NCBI GenBank assembly: GCA_964562685.1
Contig: CAZLUP010000013.1
Span: 1 to 64,000, forward strand
DNA length: 64,000 nt
Direction of reading: 5' to 3'
DNA from: Stanieria sp964562685
GTDB taxonomy: Bacteria > Cyanobacteriota > Cyanobacteriia > Cyanobacteriales > Xenococcaceae
Both the position numbers and the translations under genes were made by a program. Below are positions 15,996 to 24,419 of this stretch, one piece after another; positions within the stretch are counted from its first letter, which is position 1, and the number at the start of each line of letters is the position of its first letter. The notes below the pieces were generated by a model. The model was not told the origin of the DNA and did no database searches. It saw nothing but the letters and a program-made list of their open reading frames with translations.

Positions 15996-17045
15996 ATGCC
16001 TGTAGAATTGTACCATCTGATTGCCTTTCTTCTTTCTGTAACAGTTGTCTTGTGGACTATTCCTGACGTCAAGACAGTTGGATTGAAATTTGGCATAGTT
16101 GATCGACCTAACGCTAGAAAAATTCATCAAAGCCCCGTTGTTCGAGTCGGCGGGGTTTCTATATTTATCGGTACGATTGTTGCCCTCTTAATTGTTTGGC
16201 GATTAGGTGGATTTTCCCAGATTTCGCCTCAACGAGAAGCGGAAATTTGGGGAGTCGTTTTGGGAAGTATCTTGTATTTCATGATTGGTTTGGCTGACGA
16301 TCTCTTTAATCTCAGTCCAATTTCTCGCTTATTGATGCAGATTACGGTAGCTGCTGGCTGTTGGTGGATGGGTGTCAGAATTGAGTTTCTTTCTGTTCCC
16401 TTTGATGGTTTGATTAAAATCTACTGGTTAAGTCTGCCTGTCACCGTCATTTGGTTAGTCGGGATGGCTAATGCGATTAATTGGATTGATGGAGTTGACG
16501 GTTTAGCTGCTGGAGTATCTGGGATTGCTGCCGTCGTGATGTTAGTCGTAACTCTATTTATGGATCAACCTGCTGCTGCCTTAATTGCTGCTGCTTTAGC
16601 TGGTAGTGCCTTGGGCTTTCTTCGTTACAACTTTAATCCTGCCCAGATTTTTATGGGAGATGGTGGAGCGTATTTTATGGGCTTTACTTTAGCAGGAGTG
16701 GGTGTAATTGGTTTGGTAAAAGGCACCGCAGTCACGGCAGTTTTATTACCATATTTGATTTTGGCAGTACCAATTATTGATATGTCAGCCGTTATTTTTT
16801 CCCGACTTTGCAAAGGAAAATCTCCTTTTGTAGCCGATAAAAGTCATCTTCATCACTGGTTGCTAAAAGCTGGTATTTCTCAACGTCTCACAGTGTTATT
16901 TATTTATGCTTTAACTCTGTGGGTTGGTAGTTTGGCAATGGGCTTTTCTAATATACCTAGTGGTTGGGGCTATGCTGTCGGGGCAACTTTGTTACTTGCT
17001 TATATTGGTTGGCAGGTTTGGCGAAATACTAAAAAACAATCGTAA
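15996..17045 (+). CDS. MraY-like polyprenyl-phosphate sugar-1-phosphate transferase (WecA/TagO type)
   Basis: A 349-residue polytopic membrane enzyme that would load a sugar-1-phosphate (typically GlcNAc-1-P) onto undecaprenyl phosphate, starting a surface glycan. Family motifs are in order: ADDLFNLSP (metal-binding Asp pair), NAINWIDGVDGLAAG, FMGDGGAYFMGF and the cytoplasmic His loop KSHLHHWL typical of WecA/TagO rather than MraY proper. About ten hydrophobic helices are readable. It lies 45 bases after glyA and 25 bases before cinA on the same strand. Confidence 0.88.
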   Translation: MPVELYHLIAFLLSVTVVLWTIPDVKTVGLKFGIVDRPNARKIHQSPVVRVGGVSIFIGTIVALLIVWRLGGFSQISPQREAEIWGVVLGSILYFMIGLADDLFNLSPISRLLMQITVAAGCWWMGVRIEFLSVPFDGLIKIYWLSLPVTVIWLVGMANAINWIDGVDGLAAGVSGIAAVVMLVVTLFMDQPAAALIAAALAGSALGFLRYNFNPAQIFMGDGGAYFMGFTLAGVGVIGLVKGTAVTAVLLPYLILAVPIIDMSAVIFSRLCKGKSPFVADKSHLHHWLLKAGISQRLTVLFIYALTLWVGSLAMGFSNIPSGWGYAVGATLLLAYIGWQVWRNTKKQS

Positions 17046-17069
17046 ACTTCAACCAAAACCACAAAATTA

Positions 17070-18317
17070 ATGAATGCAGAAATAATTTGTGTTGGGACAG
17101 AAATTTTACTTGGGGACATCCTCAACACTAACTGTCAATATTTAGCTCAACAGTTAGCCAGTTTGGGTATTCCCCATTATTATCAAACTGTAGTCGGAGA
17201 TAATTTAATCAGACTCCAAAAAGCGATCGCGATCGCGATTCGTCGTGCTTCTATTTTAATTTTTACTGGGGGTTTAGGTCCTACTCCAGACGATTTAACG
17301 ACAGAAGGAATTGCTAGTTTTTTTGCTACACCTTTAGTCGAACGTTCGGAAATTATTTACGATATTGAACAAAAATTTGCCCAAAGAGGGCGAATTATGA
17401 CTGCTAGCAATCGTAAACAAGCTTTAATTCCAGCAGGAGCAAAAATACTACCCAATCCAATTGGAACTGCACCAGGAATTATTTGGCAACCCCAAGACGG
17501 TTTAACCATTCTGACTTTTCCTGGCGTACCTGAAGAAATGCAGAAAATGTGGCAAGCAACGGCAGTTCCTTTCCTCAAAAGTCAGGGTTGGGGACAAGAA
17601 GTCATTTATAGTAGAATGTTACGTTTTCGTGGGATTAGTGAATCGGCATTAGCAGAAAAAGTTGCTTCTTTGTTCAAACTTACCAACCCCACAGTAGCAC
17701 CCTATGCTTCTGATGGAGAAGTTCGTTTAAGAGTATCTGCTAAAGCTAAATCAGAATCCGATGCGATCGCTCTAATTGAACCTGTTGCTCAACAAATTCA
17801 AGAAATTGCGGGATTAGATTATTTTGGTGCTGATGAGGATACCCTTGCTAGTGTAGTTGGTAATTTATTACGAAAGCGTGGTGAAACTCTTAGTGTTGCT
17901 GAATCCTGTACTGGTGGGGGGTTGGGAGCAATGCTAACTGATTCTCCAGGCAGTTCGGATTATTTTTTAGGAGGAGTTATTGCCTATAGTAATAAAGTTA
18001 AAGTGGCGTTATTAGATGTCAAACTTACTGATTTAGAACAATTTGGTGCAGTTAGTGATCAAGTAGCCCAACAAATGGCTTGGGGAGTTAAGCAACGTCT
18101 TGGTAGTAATTGGGGTATAGGAATTACAGGTATTGCTGGTCCCGATGGGGGTACAGATACTAAACCTGTTGGTTTGGTTTACGTAGGAATAGCTACTCCA
18201 GAAGGTGAGGTAATGAGTTATGCTTACCGTTTTGGCACAGAAAGAAGCAGAAATTTAATTCGTTATCTAAGTAGTTGTAATGCTCTCGATCAATTGCGAA
18301 GAAAATTGTTAAGCTAG
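17070..18317 (+). CDS. cinA: CinA family protein (competence/damage-inducible, NMN deamidase domain)
   Basis: A 415-residue two-domain protein. The N-terminal molybdopterin-binding-like domain opens with AEIICVGTEILLGDILNTN and includes FTGGLGPTPDDLT. The C-terminal CinA domain has SVAESCTGGGLGAMLTDSPG and GITGIAGPDGGTDTKPVGLVYVG, the nicotinamide-nucleotide amidase fold. CinA enzymes recycle NMN and hydrolyse ADP-ribose. The name comes from co-expression with recA in competent bacteria, and no recA is here. It probably shares a transcript with the preceding MraY-like gene. Confidence 0.93.
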   Translation: MNAEIICVGTEILLGDILNTNCQYLAQQLASLGIPHYYQTVVGDNLIRLQKAIAIAIRRASILIFTGGLGPTPDDLTTEGIASFFATPLVERSEIIYDIEQKFAQRGRIMTASNRKQALIPAGAKILPNPIGTAPGIIWQPQDGLTILTFPGVPEEMQKMWQATAVPFLKSQGWGQEVIYSRMLRFRGISESALAEKVASLFKLTNPTVAPYASDGEVRLRVSAKAKSESDAIALIEPVAQQIQEIAGLDYFGADEDTLASVVGNLLRKRGETLSVAESCTGGGLGAMLTDSPGSSDYFLGGVIAYSNKVKVALLDVKLTDLEQFGAVSDQVAQQMAWGVKQRLGSNWGIGITGIAGPDGGTDTKPVGLVYVGIATPEGEVMSYAYRFGTERSRNLIRYLSSCNALDQLRRKLLS

Positions 18318-18639
18318 AGCTTGATAACTCTCTCCTAAGAAACAAAATTAGTTACAATAGTCGTTCCGCTTTGGGAGCTTCTATCGCCGTCTGCGAAGCG
18401 GATTGGGTACTCCTATTCCCTATTCCCTATTCCCTATTCCCTAAATTCAACCGAGTTTAATTAGACTTATGTAAGAGGTCTATTAATAAAAAAACAGCAA
18501 AGATTTAATTCAATTAATCTCTGCTTCACTAATTACATTAGTTAAATAAAAAAACTAGTCAAATACGGTGTAAATAGCACCACTATTAGAAACAGATAAA
18601 AATTTTATTTTTGTAGAAACGTAATATATTACGTCTTTA
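18318..18639. other. Gene-free spacer with heptamer repeat
   Basis: About 320 bases between convergent cinA and the RTX gene. No coding frame is credible. It contains a tandem heptamer run (18413-18443, listed separately) and otherwise AT-rich sequence. I see no convincing terminator hairpin. Confidence 0.6.
18413..18443. repeat. Tandem heptamer repeat (CTATTCC)n
   Basis: Slightly more than four head-to-tail copies of CTATTCC, perfect throughout. Short tandemly repeated heptamers of this type are scattered through spacers of many cyanobacterial genomes. Related purine-rich runs occur at about 2120-2138. Confidence 0.85.
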
Positions 18640-19392
18640 CTAAATATTATATTCATTAATAAAGTTATCTGAATCAAACTGATTAGCATTAACATTAAAA
18701 ACAGTAGCTAAAATTTCATTACTATCTGTAATTTTAATTAAAGCATTATTGCCACTTTGAGTAATGGTTAGTTGTCCAAAAGTTAAACTTCCTGCTAAAG
18801 CAATTTGATCTTGGTCAAACACAAAATCTCTAATCTGATCTTGACCTTCTCCTCTGGCTAAAACAAAAATATCATCATTGGCACCACCAATTAAAATATC
18901 CGAACCTGCACCACCAATGAGAGTATCAGTTCCATTTCCGCCGTTCAGAGTATCTCTGGCAATTCCTCCATTAAGATAGTCATTATCATCTCCACCTAAC
19001 AGAGAGTCAGAACCAGAACCACCAGTTAAAGTATCATTCCCTTTACGACCCTCAAGAATATCATTACCTGCTTGACCGAATAAAGTATCGTTGCCTACTC
19101 CACCGAAAAGAGTGTCGTTACCAGCACCACCATCGAGAAAATCGTTGCCTTCATTTCCAGCATCTAAGCGGTCGTTACCAGCTTGCCCAAAAAGGGTGTC
19201 GTTGCCAACGCCACCGTTGAGATTATCATCTCCATTGCCACCAAGCAGAGAATCATCTCCTTCTTGTCCTTGAATGCTATCATTACCATCTCTACCATTC
19301 AGGGTATCGTTGCCTTCAGCACCCAAAATAGTATCGTTACCAATTGTTCCTATTAAGGAATCATCATCAGCAGTTCCAGGAATAAAAGCCAT
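18640..19392 (-). CDS. RTX-type calcium-binding repeat protein
   Basis: A 250-residue protein made mostly of glycine-aspartate nonapeptides (GGxGNDxLx type), roughly seventeen in a row from about residue 10 to 172, which fold as a calcium-bound parallel beta-roll. The last 75 residues (from IFVLARGEGQDQIRDFVFDQDQI) resemble the C-terminal cap and secretion region of type I-exported RTX proteins. There is no catalytic domain and no signal peptide, in keeping with export by an ABC/TolC system encoded elsewhere. A structural or surface role is likely. Calling it a hemolysin would be unwarranted. Confidence 0.88.
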   Translation of the reverse strand: MAFIPGTADDDSLIGTIGNDTILGAEGNDTLNGRDGNDSIQGQEGDDSLLGGNGDDNLNGGVGNDTLFGQAGNDRLDAGNEGNDFLDGGAGNDTLFGGVGNDTLFGQAGNDILEGRKGNDTLTGGSGSDSLLGGDDNDYLNGGIARDTLNGGNGTDTLIGGAGSDILIGGANDDIFVLARGEGQDQIRDFVFDQDQIALAGSLTFGQLTITQSGNNALIKITDSNEILATVFNVNANQFDSDNFINEYNI

Positions 19393-19698
19393 ATTTAACC
19401 TTGATTATTTGTTTAAGAGAACACTAACTAATTTAATGATGAAACCTAAATTGTTTATGAAAGTTTGATGAGAAAAAATTCATCCAAAAATTAGTTTTTG
19501 CTACTTTACAAATAAGATAAAATTGTAAGTTTCTCTTTAAGATTTTATGAATTTTTAGTTAATTATTAGCATACTGACTTTCTTAAGTATAATCAATCAA
19601 GAAAAAACTCTAAATAAATATTTAATTTAAACTAAATAGCTAAATAAAACAGAGCTAAGTTTTAAAATTTAAAAGAGAAAGAATTATTTAAGATAAAA
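19393..19698. other. Divergent promoter spacer, AT-rich
   Basis: About 300 bases between the divergent RTX gene and the fructosamine-kinase-like gene. It is very AT-rich, with no coding frame and no repeat I could identify. It must contain both promoters, but I cannot assign boxes with confidence. Confidence 0.5.
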
Positions 19699-20568
19699 AT
19701 GTGGCAAGAAATAGCAAAAGCAATCTCAGAAGCGACAGCAAATAGTTTTGAAATTGAAACCACTCGCTCGGTTGGTGGTGGATGTATTAACCAAGGTTAC
19801 AAAGTAAGTGGCAATGGCAAGAATTATTTTGTCAAACTTAATCAAGCTTCTCAAGTAGAAATGTTTGTTGCTGAAGCTTTAGGTTTAGAACAAATGTATG
19901 CAACAGACACGATTATTGTACCGCAACCAATTTGTTGGGGAGTAGCTGGTAATTCTGGTTATTTGGTTTTGGAATGGTTAGATTTAGGAAGCGGTAATTC
20001 TCAAGCATGGTCAGAAATGGGAAAACAATTGGCAGCCATGCATCAAAAGGGAATTACTGACAAGTTTGGCTGGGATAGAAACAATACAATCGGTTCTACT
20101 CCTCAAATTAATACCTGGATGGATAATTGGGCAGATTTTTTTGCCGAACAACGAATTGGTTATCAATTAAAGTTAGCTAAACGTCGTGGGGGAAATTTTC
20201 CTGATTCTCATCAAGTTGTAGAAACAGTGAGAAAACAATTAGCTGACAGACAACCAGAGGCTTCAATTGTACACGGGGATTTATGGTCAGGAAATGCAGC
20301 CGTTACTAGAAATGGTCAACCAGTAATTTTAGATCCTGCTACTTATTATGGCGATCGCGAGGTGGATTTGGCAATGACAGAATTATTTGGTGGTTTTCCT
20401 GCTGCTTTTTATCGTGGCTATAATCAATTTTGGCAGTTAGATTCAGGTTATACACAAAGAAAAACGATTTACAATCTTTATCACGTTCTGAATCACTTTA
20501 ATTTATTTGGTGGTGGCTACAGTTCGCAAGCGAATCGAATGATTTCTCAAATTCTTAAAGATAGTTGA
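19699..20568 (+). CDS. Fructosamine kinase family protein
   Basis: A 289-residue kinase of the fructosamine/ketosamine-3-kinase family with an aminoglycoside-phosphotransferase fold. Visible motifs are GGGCINQGYKV (nucleotide loop), YFVKLN (the ATP-binding Lys), the catalytic HGDLWSGNAAV and the metal-binding DPATYYGDREVDLAM. These enzymes phosphorylate ketosamines on glycated proteins so that they break down, a form of protein repair. A Cys-bearing P-loop, as in redox-switched bacterial and plant members, is partly present (GGGC). It is monocistronic. Confidence 0.9.
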   Translation: MWQEIAKAISEATANSFEIETTRSVGGGCINQGYKVSGNGKNYFVKLNQASQVEMFVAEALGLEQMYATDTIIVPQPICWGVAGNSGYLVLEWLDLGSGNSQAWSEMGKQLAAMHQKGITDKFGWDRNNTIGSTPQINTWMDNWADFFAEQRIGYQLKLAKRRGGNFPDSHQVVETVRKQLADRQPEASIVHGDLWSGNAAVTRNGQPVILDPATYYGDREVDLAMTELFGGFPAAFYRGYNQFWQLDSGYTQRKTIYNLYHVLNHFNLFGGGYSSQANRMISQILKDS

Positions 20569-20783
20569 TTGTTAATATAGCGTTTCTCACATTAATGAAA
20601 TACAGTCGAAGATACTGGTTTTTTGTTAATGGTTGATTATTCATCCCTCATCATTCATAGTTCATAACTGGTAACTTATAGCGATTAAGTAAATCAATCT
20701 AGTTAAACTTAAAATCTGCTAATAAACTGTATTCTCTGTTCCCTTTTCTCTTTCTTTAGTATTTAATATTTAGAGCTACTTAT

Positions 20784-22175
20784 TCAAGAACATTTTTGCT
20801 GTTGTTTTTTTAATTTGGTTTGAAAATAAGAAGGTATTCCTAATTCAGCTTGACGCATCAGTAGATTAAATTGTTGTTGGAAATGTTGGGCAACGGTAGC
20901 ATTCTTAATAATTAAAAGATTTTCATCATTATTATGATTGGCAGCCTCTGACCAATTGTGTGAGCCAGTAATTACTGTATTGTGATCAATTACGGCAAAC
21001 TTGTGATGAAGTTTATCTCCTTTAACTAATTGAGCTATTCCTACCGTATTAATTGATTTCGACCAAGGATTATTATTAGACTCATATTTACAGCGATCGC
21101 GTAAAGCAACTCCCCACATATCTAATACTTCACTATAAAAACGTAAAGCAAATTCTGGTTCAAATACGCCTTGAATTTTAACTTGCTTTTGTTGTGCTTG
21201 TGCAAGTAAATCAACTAATTTTTGTTCACTAAAAACAAACAAAGCCAAATCAATCGAATTATTTGCATTGCTAATAGCTTTACCAATTAAACCATTGCTG
21301 CTAATTTGCCAATTTTTACTAGGAGAAGTAGGAGAAAATTGTATTTCTACAGTAGTATCATTCCAAACAATTTTTTGCGGAGAACGATAAGGTTTTGCTA
21401 AACCAAACAAACTATCAAAATCGCCACCAACTCCATCACCCCACATATAATTAAATTCTTCAGTAAAGAATCGAGCCAATTCTTGATTGTTAATTACCAA
21501 TAAATTATTAGCATTCCCTCTAGTTTCAGGATTATTAAAATCTCCATGAGTATCACTTAGAGTATAGTTAACCGAGCCAGTGACTACAATTTTCTGGTCA
21601 ACAATCATAAACTTATGATGCATCAAACCACTGCCTTTTGAACCATCGGCAGTATCATCAATTAATGGAATACCCGCATTTTTTAAAATAATTAAAGCAT
21701 CACCTTGAGCAATTTCAGAATTACTAAGCCTACCATCTTGATTACTATCAATGAATGCTAAAAAATCTTGATATTTAGAGCGGTCTCGAACAGGAAGTCT
21801 ATTGATTTCTGTTGAATTTAATTGGCTAAGAGGACGACTATAATTATTATCCAAAATTACTCTTACCTTAACTCCTGCTCGATATTTTTGAGCTAAAGCT
21901 TGAGCTATTTTAGGTAGTTTAAATTCTTGGACAGCTAAATCTATACTTGATTGAGCAGAATTAATTGATTTTAGAATAACTTCTTCTAAATTGTCTCCCG
22001 ATCTAGTGATTTTACGATAAGGATCGGTATAACTATTTCCTAAATCAGCTTGATGATTAAAATAAACTTGAATAAATCGATCTTGCTCTAAATTAATTGT
22101 TTTAGATTTACTTTGATGGCAAGCTGAAACTAAACTAGCTAAAACAAAACAATAAATTATTAAAGATTTAGACAT
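20784..22175 (-). CDS. Phospholipase D-like lipoprotein with EF-hand motif
   Basis: A 463-residue predicted lipoprotein. The N-terminus MSKSLIIYCFVLASLVSAC carries a lipobox ending at Cys19. Two HxKx4D catalytic motifs, HHKFMIVD and HHKFAVID, each followed by TGS-N, define a two-domain PLD-superfamily enzyme such as a phosphodiesterase, nuclease or phospholipase. Inserted before the first motif is DSNQDGRLSNSEI, an EF-hand calcium loop, suggesting calcium dependence or stabilisation. Expected location is the periplasmic face of a membrane. The substrate cannot be told from sequence. Orientation is opposite to its neighbours. Confidence 0.85.
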   Translation of the reverse strand: MSKSLIIYCFVLASLVSACHQSKSKTINLEQDRFIQVYFNHQADLGNSYTDPYRKITRSGDNLEEVILKSINSAQSSIDLAVQEFKLPKIAQALAQKYRAGVKVRVILDNNYSRPLSQLNSTEINRLPVRDRSKYQDFLAFIDSNQDGRLSNSEIAQGDALIILKNAGIPLIDDTADGSKGSGLMHHKFMIVDQKIVVTGSVNYTLSDTHGDFNNPETRGNANNLLVINNQELARFFTEEFNYMWGDGVGGDFDSLFGLAKPYRSPQKIVWNDTTVEIQFSPTSPSKNWQISSNGLIGKAISNANNSIDLALFVFSEQKLVDLLAQAQQKQVKIQGVFEPEFALRFYSEVLDMWGVALRDRCKYESNNNPWSKSINTVGIAQLVKGDKLHHKFAVIDHNTVITGSHNWSEAANHNNDENLLIIKNATVAQHFQQQFNLLMRQAELGIPSYFQTKLKKQQQKCS

Positions 22176-22370
22176 AGAAAAACTTGTTTAAATAAGATAA
22201 ACTTTCATCTTATTTAAACTAATAACAAACGACCAACCATCATAACTCTTAAATCAGCAATTATTACTCGAACAACTTTAAAAGTAGACAGTAAACATAG
22301 TCGAGGTGATAAGATACCTGAAGCTCTAATCGCTTTTCTTTATAAGCCTAAATTAGGTAAAGTATAGACT

Positions 22371-22970
22371 ATGTTAACTTTCAAGATTAATCGCCTCAAA
22401 GTTAGTTTTTTAACTTGCTTAACCCTAGCCTCGATTGTAATCACCCCTTCTCCACTCAAAGCACAAACACCTGCACAACCAACCCCAGAAAATCCTTCAG
22501 TAACCCCCACCGAAGATTTATCTGACCCCAACAATCTTCGTCCTCTAACTCAATCTGATAGTATTTTGAGTTTGAAAGGAGGACAAAAATTGATGTCTGA
22601 AGCCAAAACAGCGATTGATGCAGAACAATATGATGTGGCTGCCGAAAAATTGCAAAAAGCTCGTCAAGTTTTCAATCAATTGTCTAATTTTTACCTCCAA
22701 CTTTTTGATAGTTTCTCTGGAATTGACAACCGTATCGCTGAAGGACAAAGGAAAAAAGCTTTGGAAACAGGACAAATGCGAGATGAAGCTACCTATCAAC
22801 TAGCTTTAGTTCATCGCGCACAAAATCAACCAGAGTTATCTGTACCATTATTAATACAGGTGGTTAAATCCCAGAATCCTACCACTGAATTAGGCAAAAA
22901 AGCTTATCAACAACTGTTTGAAATTGGCTTTGTTGAAGATTCTTTTCCTACTTCCAATTCTGCTCAGTAA
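22371..22970 (+). CDS. Exported helical-repeat protein, conserved in cyanobacteria
   Basis: A 199-residue protein with a signal peptide (hydrophobic stretch about 10-26, then a likely cut after PLKA). A Pro/Thr-rich linker and a helical region of TPR-like character (GGQKLMSEAKTAIDAEQYDVAAEKLQKA and RDEATYQLALVHRAQNQPELSVPLLIQVV) follow. It would sit in the periplasm or lumen and probably mediates protein contacts. I do not recognise a named family. It lies 85 bases before bolA and may belong to that transcript. Confidence 0.65.
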   Translation: MLTFKINRLKVSFLTCLTLASIVITPSPLKAQTPAQPTPENPSVTPTEDLSDPNNLRPLTQSDSILSLKGGQKLMSEAKTAIDAEQYDVAAEKLQKARQVFNQLSNFYLQLFDSFSGIDNRIAEGQRKKALETGQMRDEATYQLALVHRAQNQPELSVPLLIQVVKSQNPTTELGKKAYQQLFEIGFVEDSFPTSNSAQ

Positions 22971-23054
22971 TTCTTAATTAACTTCGAGTTAGTTGAATTT
23001 GAATAAATACGTCAAAATAATTGAAGTAATTGCTATCTCAATCAAGGAGAGTTT

Positions 23055-23315
23055 ATGATTAACTTGAAATTAGTTGAAACAATGATCAAAGAAAAATTAC
23101 CTGATGCTCAAGTTATAGTAAGAGATTTGACAGGTGGTGGTGATCATCTTGAAGCGATCGTTGTCTCTGCTGAATTTGAAGGAAAAAGTAGAGTTAAACA
23201 ACATCAACTTGTTTATGGAGCATTACAAGAAGCAATGGCATCAGAAGCTATTCATGCTTTGGCTTTAAAAACTTACACTCCTCAAGCTTGGCAAGCAACA
23301 GGTCAACTTGTTTAA
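23055..23315 (+). CDS. BolA family protein
   Basis: An 86-residue BolA-like protein that partners monothiol glutaredoxins in iron-sulfur cluster handling and redox signalling. The pattern GGGDHLEAIVVSAEFEGKSRVKQHQLVYGAL matches the family, as does the C-terminal conserved His in EAIHALALKTYTP. The next gene, 82 bases on, encodes the monothiol glutaredoxin, the classic partner. An AAGGAGAG sequence just upstream of the ATG is a good ribosome site. Confidence 0.93.
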   Translation: MINLKLVETMIKEKLPDAQVIVRDLTGGGDHLEAIVVSAEFEGKSRVKQHQLVYGALQEAMASEAIHALALKTYTPQAWQATGQLV

Positions 23316-23396
23316 ATTTTAAGTAAGTTTATAGTATTAGTTACCATCAAGCTAAAAATTTTTTTTGTAGTTTTTTCAATTTGTGAAGAGGAATTT

Positions 23397-23720
23397 ATGA
23401 CTACTGCTGTAAAAGATAGAATCGATCAATTAATTAATAACAACAAAATTTTGGTCTTTATGAAAGGCTCAAAATTAATGCCTCAATGTGGTTTCTCTAA
23501 TAATGTAGTGCAAATTCTTAATACTTTAGGTGTTCCCTACGAAACAGTTGACGTACTAGCAGACATGGACATCCGCCAAGGGATTAAGGAATATTCTAAC
23601 TGGCCTACTATTCCCCAAGTTTATATTAATGGAGAATTTGTTGGTGGTTCAGATATTATGATTGAACTCTATCAAAGCGGTGAATTACAACAAATGGTAG
23701 AAGTAGCTCTAGCTTCTTAA
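23397..23720 (+). CDS. grxD: Monothiol glutaredoxin (Grx4/GrxD type)
   Basis: A 107-residue glutaredoxin with the CGFS active site (MPQCGFSNNVVQIL), preceded by KILVFMKGS and followed by WPTIPQVYINGEFVGGSDIM. CGFS glutaredoxins bind a bridging 2Fe-2S cluster with glutathione and form heterodimers with BolA proteins, whose gene lies directly upstream. The role is iron-sulfur delivery and iron sensing rather than general disulfide reduction. AGAGG lies at normal distance before the ATG. Confidence 0.95.
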   Translation: MTTAVKDRIDQLINNNKILVFMKGSKLMPQCGFSNNVVQILNTLGVPYETVDVLADMDIRQGIKEYSNWPTIPQVYINGEFVGGSDIMIELYQSGELQQMVEVALAS

Positions 23721-23833
23721 AACTTAACTCACCAAAGGGGAAGTAAATTGACAGTACCAAATATTTAGCAATTATAATTAAGCTAGTTAATTGCTATGTA
23801 AATGGTAACTAATCAATACCACCCCTTCATCTT

Positions 23834-24085
23834 CTAATAATAATCTGATTCTGGTTGTGGCATCGATAACTCAAAATTGGAAGGATCGCGAAGAAATCTG
23901 AATGCTTCTTCTTCTAATCGATTAATTTGATATGGCTCGATATTGTTGCTATGTCGCAGACAAGCAAGATAACCTTCCATATACATTCTCATTTCTTCAA
24001 AACGATAACCTCTTTGCCATAGATCAACCATAGCATCGGTGAGTTTTTGATAATAACGTATAGTTTGACTATTTTGGAGCATCAT
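23834..24085 (-). CDS. Small conserved cyanobacterial protein (DUF6761-like)
   Basis: An 83-residue helical protein: LTDAMVDLWQRGYRFEEMRMYMEGYLACLRH, then YQINRLEEEAFRFLRDPSNFE and an acidic C-terminus. It resembles a small family conserved across cyanobacteria that I recall as DUF6761. No function is known to me. It stands alone, convergent with grxD and divergent from dnaN. Confidence 0.75.
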   Translation of the reverse strand: MMLQNSQTIRYYQKLTDAMVDLWQRGYRFEEMRMYMEGYLACLRHSNNIEPYQINRLEEEAFRFLRDPSNFELSMPQPESDYY

Positions 24086-24419
24086 TTTTTTTTACCTGGC
24101 TTGGAGCTAAACAGCAAAAATTAAATTTTAATTAAACTATTGAAAATAGCTTTGGTTACAGTAGGTGTTTATATATAGACTGTGATATTTAGTCCGTTTG
24201 TGTGAATTGGATTAAATTGTTTCACTATAAATTTATTTTACCTAGTTAACAAAGCCCAGATTGGGGGAATTTTCTTTTATTTTTAGAAATTTGTTCTCTA
24301 TTACGGCTTTTTTGTAGGACTTGAAGCAATTGTCAGGACTCTCTTAAAATGATGCTTTGGGCAACTCTTTTTATAATACAATTGAACTAGATTAGCACTT
24401 AATTATATAATTATTTTTT
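24086..24419. other. Gene-free spacer upstream of dnaN
   Basis: About 330 AT-rich bases between divergent genes. A TATAAT at 24372-24377 is a candidate -10 box for dnaN, but no good -35 partner is visible. I looked for clusters of DnaA boxes (TTATCCACA-like) that would mark an origin and found none. Confidence 0.4.

Noticed and set aside
18413..18443. CRISPR-like repeats
   Set aside because: Simple head-to-tail heptamers without spacers.
18640..19392. Hemolysin toxin
   Set aside because: Only calcium-binding repeats and a C-terminal cap are present; no pore-forming or catalytic domain.
19091..19468. Plus-strand Pro/Ser-rich frames opposite the RTX gene
   Set aside because: They are the antisense of Gly/Asp nonapeptide repeats; low-complexity shadows.
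24086..24419. Replication origin next to dnaN
   Set aside because: No DnaA-box cluster is visible and cyanobacterial dnaN is often far from the origin.
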